Shown here: positions 44,624 through 52,863 of the stretch, one piece after another
Layout of the letters: each line of letters opens with the position of its first letter
Position numbering within the stretch: the stretch's first letter is position 1
Assembly: GCA_963763855.1 (NCBI GenBank)
Contig: CAVXPU010000005.1
Coordinates: 2,666,001 to 2,730,000, forward strand
Source of the DNA: JAIBCC01 sp963763855
GTDB lineage: Bacteria > Acidobacteriota > Blastocatellia > Pyrinomonadales > Pyrinomonadaceae
Direction of reading: 5' to 3'
Length of the DNA stretch: 64,000 nt
Position numbers and translations under genes: made by a program
Notes under the pieces: model-generated
What the model saw: the letters and a program-made list of their open reading frames with translations, nothing else
Databases searched by the model: none
Told to the model about the DNA's origin: nothing

Positions 44624-45517
44624 ATGTCAGAAACAAAAATGGCGATGAAAACTAAAACAGTTGAGCGGATTATTACGCCGCCGCCTACACATTGGGTTGG
44701 CGATGGATTTAAGGTTCACGGGTTTTTCCCGAATCATATTTTAAGCGGTAAACGTATGAGTCCGTTTTACTTATTGGATTACAACTCAAAACATGAATTT
44801 CCGCCAAGTACAAATCTGCTCGGGGTTGGTTCGCATCCGCATCGTGGTTTCGAAACCGTGACGATTGCTTATAAGGGCAAAGTTCAGCATCACGACAGCT
44901 TTGGCGGCGGTGGAATTATCGGCGAAGGCGATGTTCAATGGATGACGGCGGGCAGTGGAATTTTGCACAAAGAATATCATGAAGAAGAATTTAACCGTCA
45001 GGGCGGAGTTTTTCAAATGGTGCAATTGTGGGTCAATTTGCCGGCTAAAGACAAAATCACGATGCCTAAATATCAAGCGATTACTAACGCGGAAATGGGC
45101 AGATTTCAACTGCCTGACAATGGCGGCGAAGTTGAAATTATTGCCGGAGAATTTAACGGGACAAAAGGTGCGGCGACGACATTTTCGCCTGTTCATTTGT
45201 ATAATGTAAAACCGAAAAAAGGCGTTTCGCTGACGTTAAATTTGCCGGAAAATTATACGACGGCGATTGTCATGATAGAAGGTCAGGCAAAATTTAATGG
45301 AAACGAAATCGCTCCTGTCAATAATCTGGTTTTATTCAATAATGATGGAGAAAATATAAATATCGAAGCCGAAGAAGACAGCGTAATGCTGGTCATGAGC
45401 GGCGAGCCTTTGAACGAACCGATTGCCGCATACGGACCATTTTTGATGAATACACAAGCGGAAATCCAACAAGCATTTGAAGATTTTCAAAGCGGAAAAT
45501 TCGGTTATTTGGATTGA
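44624..45517 (+). CDS. Pirin-family protein
   Basis: 297 residues of bicupin pirin. The N-terminal cupin metal site is seen in SHPHRGFETVTIAYKGKVQHHDSFGG and the later LHKEYHEEEF, with the conserved Hs and Glu. The family includes quercetinase-like dioxygenases and redox-sensing regulators. An ideal ribosome site (AAGGAGGT) precedes the ATG. The MarR operator copy suggests induction by a small ligand, possibly aromatic. Confidence 0.9.
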   Translation: MSETKMAMKTKTVERIITPPPTHWVGDGFKVHGFFPNHILSGKRMSPFYLLDYNSKHEFPPSTNLLGVGSHPHRGFETVTIAYKGKVQHHDSFGGGGIIGEGDVQWMTAGSGILHKEYHEEEFNRQGGVFQMVQLWVNLPAKDKITMPKYQAITNAEMGRFQLPDNGGEVEIIAGEFNGTKGAATTFSPVHLYNVKPKKGVSLTLNLPENYTTAIVMIEGQAKFNGNEIAPVNNLVLFNNDGENINIEAEEDSVMLVMSGEPLNEPIAAYGPFLMNTQAEIQQAFEDFQSGKFGYLD

Positions 45518-45527
45518 AGCTAAACTT

Positions 45528-45577
45528 CTTCGCGTTCTTTGCGGTTAGAAGGAATTTTGCCGCAAAGAAACGCGGAG
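45528..45577 (+). terminator. Imperfect palindrome after the pirin gene (terminator or repeat)
   Basis: The arms CTTCGCGTTCTTTGCGG (45528-45544) and CCGCAAAGAAACGCGGAG (45560-45577) pair with a 15-nt loop, followed by T-rich sequence. The sequence style (CTTTGCG) resembles dispersed repeats as much as a terminator. Confidence 0.55.
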
Positions 45578-45637
45578 TGATTTATTTTACCAATTAAAAA
45601 GCTGTGTTAATTTGGCTGTATTTTTCTAAAAAACTTT

Positions 45638-46213
45638 ATGAATAAAACCAGACTCGAAGCCTTTAGCGACGGCGTTCTCGCGATTATTATTACAATTATG
45701 GTGTTGGAACTGAAAGTTCCTCATGGAGCAGATTTCTCGTCTTTGCATTCACCCTTACCTGTTTTTTTAAGCTATGTGTTGAGTTTTATTTATATTGGAA
45801 TTTATTGGAATAATCATCATCATTTACTGCAAGCTACAAAGAAAGTGAACGGCAAAATCTTGTGGGCGAATCTGCATTTACTCTTTTGGCTTTCGCTGAT
45901 TCCATTTACAACAGGCTGGATGGGCGAAAATCATTTCGCTCCGCACCCAACTGCATTGTATGGCATAAACTTATTTTTTGCTGCAATTAGCTACACAATT
46001 TTGCAATCACTCATCATCAAACATCACGGCAAAGAGCATTTCTTAGCCGAAGCGGTCGGGAAAGATTGGAAAGGAAAAGTTTCGCTGATTTTGTACGTTG
46101 CGGGAATTATTGCTTCTTTTTTCGCCGAATGGCTGGCAGGAATTTGTTTTGTAGTAGTCGCGTTGATTTGGCTGATTCCCGATAGGCGGATTGAATCGAA
46201 AATTACAGAATAA
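45638..46213 (+). CDS. TMEM175-family potassium channel (DUF1211)
   Basis: 191 residues with about five to six transmembrane helices. The family hallmark FSDG motif is present in TRLEAFSDGVLAIIITIMVLELKVP. Bacterial TMEM175 proteins are K+-permeable channels lacking a P-loop filter. Length matches the single-repeat bacterial form. Confidence 0.88.
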   Translation: MNKTRLEAFSDGVLAIIITIMVLELKVPHGADFSSLHSPLPVFLSYVLSFIYIGIYWNNHHHLLQATKKVNGKILWANLHLLFWLSLIPFTTGWMGENHFAPHPTALYGINLFFAAISYTILQSLIIKHHGKEHFLAEAVGKDWKGKVSLILYVAGIIASFFAEWLAGICFVVVALIWLIPDRRIESKITE

Positions 46214-46218
46214 ATTCT

Positions 46219-46273
46219 GAGTTCCAACTTTAGTTGGGCATTTCTAACAATTTGCCAACTAAAGCTGGAACTC
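46219..46273. repeat. REP-like palindrome, family C
   Basis: Arms GAGTTCCAACTTTAGTTGG (46219-46237) and CCAACTAAAGCTGGAACTC (46255-46273) with one mismatch. Lies between the TMEM175 and aldehyde dehydrogenase genes and may also terminate transcription for both. Confidence 0.8.
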
Positions 46274-46280
46274 GTCACCT

Positions 46281-47786
46281 TTAAATCTCAACTTCATCAA
46301 TCTGAGCCTTTTGCAGTTTGCCGGAATAATCGATGTAGAGCGATTTCCATTCCGTGAAAATATCCAAAACCTGCGTTCCGGCTTCGCGATGTCCGTTCCC
46401 TGTGCCTTTTGTTCCGCCGAACGGTAAGTGAACTTCCGCACCGATCGTTGCCGAATTTACATAACAAATTCCGGTGTAAAGTTCTTGCATCGCATAAAAC
46501 GCTTGATTCACGTCTTGCGTGTAAATCGCAGACGATAAGCCGTAAGCCACGTTATTTACAATCTCAATCGCTTCGTCCAAAGTATCAAACGGAATAACGC
46601 TTGTCACGGGACCGAAAATTTCTTCTTGTCCGATGCGGTGATTTGGCTGAACGTCTGTAAATACTGTCGGTTCAATGAAATAGCCTTTCGAATATTCACC
46701 TTCCGTCAAACGATTTCCGCCGCAAGCAAGTGTTGCTTTATCTTCGTTTTTACCGATTTCGATGTAAGACAAAATCTTGTTCATCTGCGATTCGTTGATT
46801 ACCGGACCAACCTGAACGTCAGGATTCAAACCATCGCCAACCTTCAAAGTTTTTGCTTTTACAACCAATTTTTCGCAAAATTCTTTGTAGATTTTTCGAT
46901 GAACAACCAAACGGCTCGATGCGGTGCAACGCTGCCCGGAAGTTCCGAATGCTCCCCAAAGGCAACCCTCAACCGCGTTATCAACATCGGCATCGTCCAT
47001 TATGATAATCGCGTTTTTTCCGCCCATTTCAAGCGAAAGGATTTTGTTGGTTGCCGCACATTTTTCGGCGATAATTCTGCCCGTTTCGGTTGAACCCGTG
47101 AACGAGATCAGACGCACATCTTTGTGGTCAACCAACGCTTTTCCGGGTTCGGCAAAACCGTTGACGACATTTATCACACCTTTCGGAATCCCCGCTTCTT
47201 CGCACGCTTTGACAAGGTTAATTGTTGATAATGGAACATCTTCGCCCGATTTAATGACGACCGTATTTCCGCAAACAAGAGCCGGAATCAGCTTCCAACT
47301 CGGAATCGCCATCGGAAAATTAAACGGTGTGATCAAACCGCAAATTCCCACAGGTTGCCGAACACACATCGCAAATTTGTTTGGCATTTCCGCAGGTGTC
47401 GTGAATCCGTGCAAACGACGTCCTTCGCCCGCTGTGTAATATGTGCAATCGATCGCCTCTTGCACATCACCGCCGGCTTCCTTCATCACTTTGCCCATTT
47501 CACGAGTCATATCCCGTGTGAAAGATTCTTTGTTTTTCTCTAAAATTTGTGCGAGACGAAACAAAATTTCCGCACGTTTCGGTGCAGGCGTTCGTCGCCA
47601 ACGAGTCGCTACCGATTTTGCCGCCGCGACTGCATCGTTCACATCCGCCTCATTCGATTTCGGAAAACGACCGATAACGTCATCAGTATTTGCCGGATTC
47701 AGGTTTTCAAACCATTCGCCAGACGAACTTTCTTTCCATTCGCCGTTTATGTAATTGTGATAAGTTGTTGATTCTTTTGCTGTCAT
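46281..47786 (-). CDS. Aldehyde dehydrogenase (NAD(P)-dependent)
   Basis: 501 residues with typical ALDH motifs: PFNFPMAIPSWKLIPALVCGN, the NAD-binding FTGSTETGR, LEMGGKNAII with the general-base Glu, and the catalytic Cys in GTSGQRCTASSRLV. It resembles the alpha-aminoadipic/succinic semialdehyde-type branch (GEEWFENLNPANTDDVIG start), but the substrate cannot be assigned. Single gene, ending beside a palindrome. Confidence 0.93.
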   Translation of the reverse strand: MTAKESTTYHNYINGEWKESSSGEWFENLNPANTDDVIGRFPKSNEADVNDAVAAAKSVATRWRRTPAPKRAEILFRLAQILEKNKESFTRDMTREMGKVMKEAGGDVQEAIDCTYYTAGEGRRLHGFTTPAEMPNKFAMCVRQPVGICGLITPFNFPMAIPSWKLIPALVCGNTVVIKSGEDVPLSTINLVKACEEAGIPKGVINVVNGFAEPGKALVDHKDVRLISFTGSTETGRIIAEKCAATNKILSLEMGGKNAIIIMDDADVDNAVEGCLWGAFGTSGQRCTASSRLVVHRKIYKEFCEKLVVKAKTLKVGDGLNPDVQVGPVINESQMNKILSYIEIGKNEDKATLACGGNRLTEGEYSKGYFIEPTVFTDVQPNHRIGQEEIFGPVTSVIPFDTLDEAIEIVNNVAYGLSSAIYTQDVNQAFYAMQELYTGICYVNSATIGAEVHLPFGGTKGTGNGHREAGTQVLDIFTEWKSLYIDYSGKLQKAQIDEVEI

Positions 47787-47896
47787 AATTGTCTAAAAAA
47801 TGCCTAGATTTCTATCTGTAAAAAATACCTTTCATAAATCTTAACGTTAGTTTGATTTAGTCTCAATTAGACAAGTTCAAATAAATTTTTGAGCAA

Positions 47897-50041
47897 TTAT
47901 TTTAGACCTTTCAATAAAACTGCGTCGTGTCGCCAACCGCCTTGGCTGATTGTAAAACTTTTCCCGTCCGGCGAGATTGAAAAACCTGATTGCTCCGAAA
48001 TTCCCTCAAAGCCTAAATCGGCGATTTTCTCGGGCTTCTCTTCGTCAATTCTTTGCATCCACAAATTATAATTTCCAGCCTTCGAATCGAATAAGATATA
48101 GACCAATGCTTTTCCATCAGGCATCCACTCAATATCACGAATTCTGCTTTTTTCAATCGGAGTTTTGAATCTTTTGCTAATGGTTTTATCGGCTAGCGAA
48201 AAGATTATGAGGGCTCTGTTTTCATCTTGAATTTCAGAGAATGCGACTTGTGTGGCGGCGGGCGAGAAAGCAAAATCGAATTTTTGCTCATTTAGGATCA
48301 ACTGTTCATCGTCGCCTTTATCTGAAACGCTCCAAAGAGTTCTGTTTCGACCATGTTGATAAAAAACCCGGCTTCCATCAGGCGAAACAAAAATCGGCGA
48401 GCCGCCTTCTTTTTTTGTAATCTGGATTTGATTACTGCCATCAGAATTCATTCGCCAAACCTGAGTTTCTCCGGAGCGGTTCGAAGCGAAAAATATCGAG
48501 CTATTATTAGGAGAAACGATCGGTCTGACATCTTCGCCCAAATTATTTGTCAGTTGTATTTGGCGGATTCCGTTAGATTCTGTGCCCCAAATTTCCATAT
48601 TCCCTGTTTTTTGAGAGGAAAAAACGATTTTACCGTCCGTAGAGAAACTCGCTGATTCACCTTCTGTTAAAACGTTTTTGAGCGAAGGATTTTCCATACT
48701 GAAAAGCGTAAGTCGAAAATCGGGTTTAACTTGAGTTGAAATAAGAAGCCCAAAATCTTTGTCTAAACTTATATTCGCGTAATCTTCCGAATCCTTTGTT
48801 AACGGTTTCGCTTCGTTTTTGTTAATTATGATCTGCCAAATACGGTAATTTCTATTAGGGATTTTAGCAGCAGTTACGAGCAAACTATCGTTATCGGGGA
48901 GCCAGACGAAATGCTTGATGTTAAAGAACTTTTCAGAAGTCAGTTCGCGTTCTTGCCCGCTTTCGATGTCAACTGCCATCAAACCGAACTCGTTTGACTG
49001 ATTTTCCGATTGCCCGACGGCGAAAGCGATCGATTTTCCGTCAGGTGAAAATTTGTTGTCACCAATTCTAAAAGGCTTCGGACGCGAAACGAGTTTCCGT
49101 TCATTTTTGCCGTCCTTGCTGTCGGCAATCCATACCGAACAATTTTCATCTTCACGATAATAACAGCGGACGAACGAAATTTTTGATCCGTCCGGCGAAA
49201 CGCCAATCCAACCTTGAGTTTCAGAGACAATTTTTGTCGGAACACCGCCGAAAATCGAAATGCGAAAAATGTCCAGTTGTCCGGTAAAGTTGTGTAATTT
49301 CCTTGCAAAGTAAAAGAAATTTCCATCTTGCGAAAATGCCAAACCACCGTAAAAATAATCGCCCTGCGGAATGATTTCAACATTATTGCCCGATTGCAAT
49401 TCTCGCATCCAGACGCTTTGCTTACCAACAATTCCATTTGTGTAAACGACGGTTTTGCCATCTGGTGAAACGATTGCGTGATGAACTTTGCCGTCTGTTG
49501 AAAGTTTCTCTGAAGTAAAAGGCGAGGATAAAATAGGTAAATTCAGGTTAGAATTTCTATTTTGCAGAAACCAACCTCCGAGTGCGATTGAACCCAAAAG
49601 AAGGAAAGCGACAAGTGCGACAACCAAAAGATACGATTGCTTGGGCTTTTGTTTAGTTATATTTACGCCTTCAATCGGTGAGTTAGATTCATCGGACAAC
49701 AATGCCTGGTCGTTGGAAACCGTTTTAACATCAGCGATAAACTTATAACCGCTTAACGGAACTGTTTTGATAAAACGCGGGTTTTGCGGACTGTCTTTCA
49801 AAGCCTTTCGCAAAAGATTAATTGTAAAAGTAAGATTTGCTTCTTCGACAAAATTCTCTGCCCAAACCTCGTGCATTAATTCTTCTCTCGTAACTAGCCG
49901 ACCGTGGTTTTCTATCAAAAATAAAAGGACTTGAAATGTTTTTGGAGTCAGCGAAACTTCTTTGCCTTCACGAAACAGAGTTTTTTCGCGTCCATTGAGA
50001 ATAAACTCTTCGAACTCGAAAATGTTTGTTTCCAATAACAT
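47897..50041 (-). CDS. CadC-like winged-helix regulator with TM helix and TolB-type propeller
   Basis: 714 residues. An OmpR/PhoB-type winged helix (about 1-105; SLTPKTFQVLLFLIENHGRLVTREEL and the GYKFIADV wing) is followed by one transmembrane helix (about 147-168) and a periplasmic WD40/TolB propeller (about 185-714), with repeats such as FSPDGKSIAFAV. This one-piece sensor architecture is common in Acidobacteriota. It probably regulates transcription directly from the membrane. Regulated genes are unknown. Confidence 0.88.
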   Translation of the reverse strand: MLLETNIFEFEEFILNGREKTLFREGKEVSLTPKTFQVLLFLIENHGRLVTREELMHEVWAENFVEEANLTFTINLLRKALKDSPQNPRFIKTVPLSGYKFIADVKTVSNDQALLSDESNSPIEGVNITKQKPKQSYLLVVALVAFLLLGSIALGGWFLQNRNSNLNLPILSSPFTSEKLSTDGKVHHAIVSPDGKTVVYTNGIVGKQSVWMRELQSGNNVEIIPQGDYFYGGLAFSQDGNFFYFARKLHNFTGQLDIFRISIFGGVPTKIVSETQGWIGVSPDGSKISFVRCYYREDENCSVWIADSKDGKNERKLVSRPKPFRIGDNKFSPDGKSIAFAVGQSENQSNEFGLMAVDIESGQERELTSEKFFNIKHFVWLPDNDSLLVTAAKIPNRNYRIWQIIINKNEAKPLTKDSEDYANISLDKDFGLLISTQVKPDFRLTLFSMENPSLKNVLTEGESASFSTDGKIVFSSQKTGNMEIWGTESNGIRQIQLTNNLGEDVRPIVSPNNSSIFFASNRSGETQVWRMNSDGSNQIQITKKEGGSPIFVSPDGSRVFYQHGRNRTLWSVSDKGDDEQLILNEQKFDFAFSPAATQVAFSEIQDENRALIIFSLADKTISKRFKTPIEKSRIRDIEWMPDGKALVYILFDSKAGNYNLWMQRIDEEKPEKIADLGFEGISEQSGFSISPDGKSFTISQGGWRHDAVLLKGLK

Positions 50042-50205
50042 AGGGCTTCTAATATTTTTCTAATAAAAATCTCTGCTGATTCAAAGGACATTTCTACCCA
50101 GGAATCACAATAATCGGCTCATCGTTTTATTTATTGGATTTTACCACTAAATCAAATTGAGCCGGAAGAAAGTTTTTGGCATTTGATTTTGAACGTCAAA
50201 AACAT

Positions 50206-50733
50206 ATGAAGAAAAAAACTAATCTAACTATTGGACTAACCGCTTTTGTAATTATGTTGGTTGCGATTTCGGGTTGCAAATTACTTTCCGGGTCGAGTTC
50301 GACTAACAATACAGCGAAATCCGGAAACTACGTAAACGAAGATACGCCAAATAGCGGAAATGCTCCGCCATCGCAAAAAACAAAGGCTGAAAAAGCAGAT
50401 TTTACAGTTACGGCTGAGCAATATGATAAAGAATTTACGACTAAAGGTGCCAAAGAAACAGATTTGAAGAAGTATGCTTCAAAAAATATTGCCGTAACGG
50501 GAAGAGTCTCGTTGCTTTCGTTAGAAAAACAAGGAACAACGCAACCGTGGGTAACGCTATACGCTCCGGGAGTTTTGCACGGTGTCAGTTGTTATTTTGA
50601 TGACGATAATTTGGAGCAGATGAAAAAGCTAAAAATGGACAAAAAGGTCAAAGTTCAAGGCTTTCAAGGAGATTTTATCGTCCCCGAAGTATCTCCGCGT
50701 TTAGAGCATTGCATAGTTCTTGAAGCAAATTAA
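50206..50733 (+). CDS. Lipoprotein with OB-fold-like (tRNA_anti-like) domain
   Basis: 175 residues from the ATG at 50206. Signal with lipobox ISGC. The mature part contains FTVTAEQYDKEFTTKGAKETDLKKY followed by a predicted OB fold (IAVTGRVSLLSLEK ... KVKVQGFQGDF ... HCIVLE), as in DUF/tRNA_anti-like lipoproteins. Function unknown. The ATG at 50176 would extend the N-terminus before the Lys-rich signal and is rejected. Confidence 0.7.
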   Translation: MKKKTNLTIGLTAFVIMLVAISGCKLLSGSSSTNNTAKSGNYVNEDTPNSGNAPPSQKTKAEKADFTVTAEQYDKEFTTKGAKETDLKKYASKNIAVTGRVSLLSLEKQGTTQPWVTLYAPGVLHGVSCYFDDDNLEQMKKLKMDKKVKVQGFQGDFIVPEVSPRLEHCIVLEAN

Positions 50734-50841
50734 GAAATTATAAAAGGATTTATGTTGCCCGAAACCAACAAACTTCGTACGTGACCGAACTTGCGGCAGC
50801 AGCTTTAAGGTACAAAATTATCCAATCAAACTAATAAAAAA

Positions 50842-50952
50842 GTGAAGAAAACCCATGAAACGGAAGTCAATTTTAGTGGTCGTGGTTCTAATCGTTACAC
50901 AGCATATGCCATTTCGCCGAGAGAACGTGCCAAATGGCTAAGGACAACAGCT
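50842..50952 (+). CDS. Possible short ORF before the PqqD/cysteine-rich gene
   Basis: Two overlapping short frames precede the next gene. From the GTG at 50842 one reads 36 codons (KKTHETEVNFSG ... ISPRERAKWLRTTATC). From the ATG at 50855 another gives 28 codons with a hydrophobic core and ends at 50941, overlapping the next start. The former resembles coding sequence more but has no ribosome site. Either may be a remnant. Confidence 0.2.
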
Positions 50953-51638
50953 ACATGTTAAAAAATAATCCAAAAAGTCGTCAAGAAAATCTTGTCGTCC
51001 AAGAATTGAATAATGAAGTTTTAATTTATGACCTTAACCTCAATAAAGCCTTTTGTTTGAATAAGACTTCAAGCTTTGTTTGGCAATTATGTGACGGAAA
51101 CAATTCGGTCTCGGACATCAGCGAGAATCTGTGTGAGCGATTGAAAATGATTGTTTCTGAAGAATTAGTCTGGTTAGCATTAGAACAATTCAAACGAGAT
51201 GATCTATTGGAGAAAAGTGCTGCATTTGAAATCGAATTTGCTGGCTTAACTCGCCGTCAAGTTATTAAAAATATTGGATTTGGCTCAATGGTCGCTTTGC
51301 CAATTGTTGGGTCAATAGTAGCTCCTTTAGCAATCTCGGCTCAATCTCAAGCTTGTCTTGCCACACGGACGCGAGGCTGTGTTTCGCCCTCGCAATGCTG
51401 TTCCGGTTCCTGTCAGGTGATTTTGGGTGTTTCCGGCGATGTTTGCTGTGTTGCAACGAATACTGATTCTAGTCCCGGTTTCAGATGTGCACCAGACCAA
51501 GCAACTTGCGACGCTTTTGCCTTGTTAAACTGTTGCAGCGGGCAAGCCGATTTTGGTGCTCTTGCTCTTTGCAGCAACTCCCCATCACCGGGCGATCTGG
51601 ACTGCACTTGCCTTGAGAATCGGATAGGTTTTCTTTAG
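50934..51638 (+). CDS. PqqD-like domain / Tat-type signal / cysteine-rich (knottin-like) tail protein
   Basis: 234 residues. A PqqD-like wHTH domain (about 15-95; NKTSSFVWQLCDGNNSVSDI, VWLALEQFKRDDLL) comes first. A twin-arginine-like motif (TRRQVIK, RR at 107-108) and a hydrophobic helix (113-138) follow. The C-terminal part (141-226) has 14 Cys, the first six spaced x7, x5, x0, x3, x10, which fits the cystine-knot pattern. PqqD-like domains bind the leader peptides of RiPPs. Here the fused Cys-rich part would be the exported product. Homologous in design to 58316-58912. Confidence 0.75.
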   Translation: MAKDNSYMLKNNPKSRQENLVVQELNNEVLIYDLNLNKAFCLNKTSSFVWQLCDGNNSVSDISENLCERLKMIVSEELVWLALEQFKRDDLLEKSAAFEIEFAGLTRRQVIKNIGFGSMVALPIVGSIVAPLAISAQSQACLATRTRGCVSPSQCCSGSCQVILGVSGDVCCVATNTDSSPGFRCAPDQATCDAFALLNCCSGQADFGALALCSNSPSPGDLDCTCLENRIGFL

Positions 51639-51692
51639 AGATAAATGAGTAATTCCGAGTAGATACAAATTTGGAGATAGTCGTTGGGCTTG

Positions 51693-51781
51693 AATCAGTA
51701 TAGCGAACGATAGTGAGCAAGTTTATCAAGATTAGACTTAAGTGAAATTAGAGATGTTCGCTACCGCTCGCTATACTGATT
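51693..51781. repeat. REP-like palindrome, family D
   Basis: The left arm AATCAGTATAGCGA (from 51693) and the right arm ending CTATACTGATT (51781) pair over about 25 bp with three differences and enclose an AT-rich loop. The same style of element appears in many intergenic spaces of related genomes (from memory). Confidence 0.7.
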
Positions 51782-51832
51782 TAGATTTTAGCTCTCACAC
51801 ATTGGTAAATTTAAAAAAACAAACGGAGAAAT

Positions 51833-52198
51833 ATGAAGAAAAATTTAATCTTAATCTTAGGAATATCACTATTATCAGCTTATCTGGCTGCCTGCGGTTG
51901 GAAACCCGAAGTTTCTGCCGTGCCGATAACCGCTCCGTGGATTGCTCTTAATCTGCCTGTCAGCGACAACGCCGTGGTCTGGAGAAGCGATCCAAAGGAA
52001 TTTCGGGCAGTTCACAAAGACGATAAGAAAACGGTGACCAAAAGTTACACCGACGCACTAAAATCGCAAGGTTGGACATTAGGCAAATTCGATGAATCGG
52101 GCGACCGTTGGATGCTTGATATGAGCAAAGGATCCGAGCAGCTTCATCTGGAATTTTACGATTTCAATAACACAGGAGTTGTAATTGAGAAAAAATAG
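51833..52198 (+). CDS. Small lipoprotein
   Basis: 121 residues with lipobox YLAAC at about residue 21. The mature part is basic and carries a conserved-looking core (DDKKTVTKSYTDALKSQGWTLGKFDESGDRWMLDMSKGSEQLHLEFYDF), suggesting a beta-rich substrate-binding fold. Unknown function. Ribosome site ACGGAGAAAT lies directly upstream. The next lipoprotein gene starts 18 bp later. Confidence 0.7.
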   Translation: MKKNLILILGISLLSAYLAACGWKPEVSAVPITAPWIALNLPVSDNAVVWRSDPKEFRAVHKDDKKTVTKSYTDALKSQGWTLGKFDESGDRWMLDMSKGSEQLHLEFYDFNNTGVVIEKK

Positions 52199-52216
52199 AT
52201 AGGTGAATCAAAAAAT

Positions 52217-52540
52217 ATGAAAAATTTATCTTTTGTACTGTTAATCTGTTTGGTTTTAGTTATCGCTTGCGGTGGCGGAAAGCCCGTTGCAAGCAAATAT
52301 CATGGTAATTGGGTCGGCGAAAACGGAGCCACGCTTTATATGGACGCTGAGGGAAAAGCCGGATTTAGAATAGGCAATAAAGAAGTTACAGGTGGCGGTG
52401 CTGTAATTGACGAAAATGCAAAAACTTTAACGATTTCACTTTTCGGCATAAGTGAAACTTGGAAAATTGACCAAGAGCCAAACGAAAAAGGCGAAATGAA
52501 ACTTAGCGGTGTAAATTTCCGCAAGAAACAATCTGAATAG
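52217..52540 (+). CDS. Small lipoprotein (DUF-like)
   Basis: 107 residues, lipobox VIAC at about 19. The mature part (KYHGNWVGENGATLYMDAEGKAGF ... SLFGISETWKIDQEPN) has the beta-strand pattern of a calycin-like or META-like lipoprotein. Likely one operon with the preceding and following small genes. Confidence 0.7.
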   Translation: MKNLSFVLLICLVLVIACGGGKPVASKYHGNWVGENGATLYMDAEGKAGFRIGNKEVTGGGAVIDENAKTLTISLFGISETWKIDQEPNEKGEMKLSGVNFRKKQSE

Positions 52541-52547
52541 GAAAATT

Positions 52548-52760
52548 ATGAAAAAAGCAGGATTAGTAATTGGAATTTTGTTGATGATATTAGCAGGACT
52601 CGGCGGGATCGTTTGCCTCGCACTACCATCATTGACTAACAATCGGATAAATTTTAACGAAGCGATTCTCGGATTTATTCCAGCGGTAATTGTCTTTGTT
52701 TTCGGGCTGATCGTAACTATAATTTCAGCTGTATTGCTTTTTAGAACTAACAAAAAATAA
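52548..52760 (+). CDS. Small membrane protein with two hydrophobic helices
   Basis: 70 residues consisting of two transmembrane segments (about 4-28 and 40-66) joined by a short loop, with a Lys-rich end (FRTNKK). Starts 7 bp after the preceding stop, so it belongs to the small operon. No family recognised. Confidence 0.6.
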   Translation: MKKAGLVIGILLMILAGLGGIVCLALPSLTNNRINFNEAILGFIPAVIVFVFGLIVTIISAVLLFRTNKK

Positions 52761-52788
52761 GCTGACTTTTACACACCAAAAAATCAAA

Positions 52789-52837
52789 GAGTTTCTACAA
52801 ATCCTGAAAATATACGGTTTTGTAGAAACTCCTTTTT
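52789..52837. terminator. Bidirectional terminator between the small-gene operon and htrA
   Basis: Perfect 13-bp arms GAGTTTCTACAAA (52789-52801) and TTTGTAGAAACTC (52819-52831), followed by a T tract on the plus strand and an A tract on the other side. Confidence 0.85.
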
Positions 52838-52863
52838 ACAAACAAAATTATTTTGAAGAGAAG

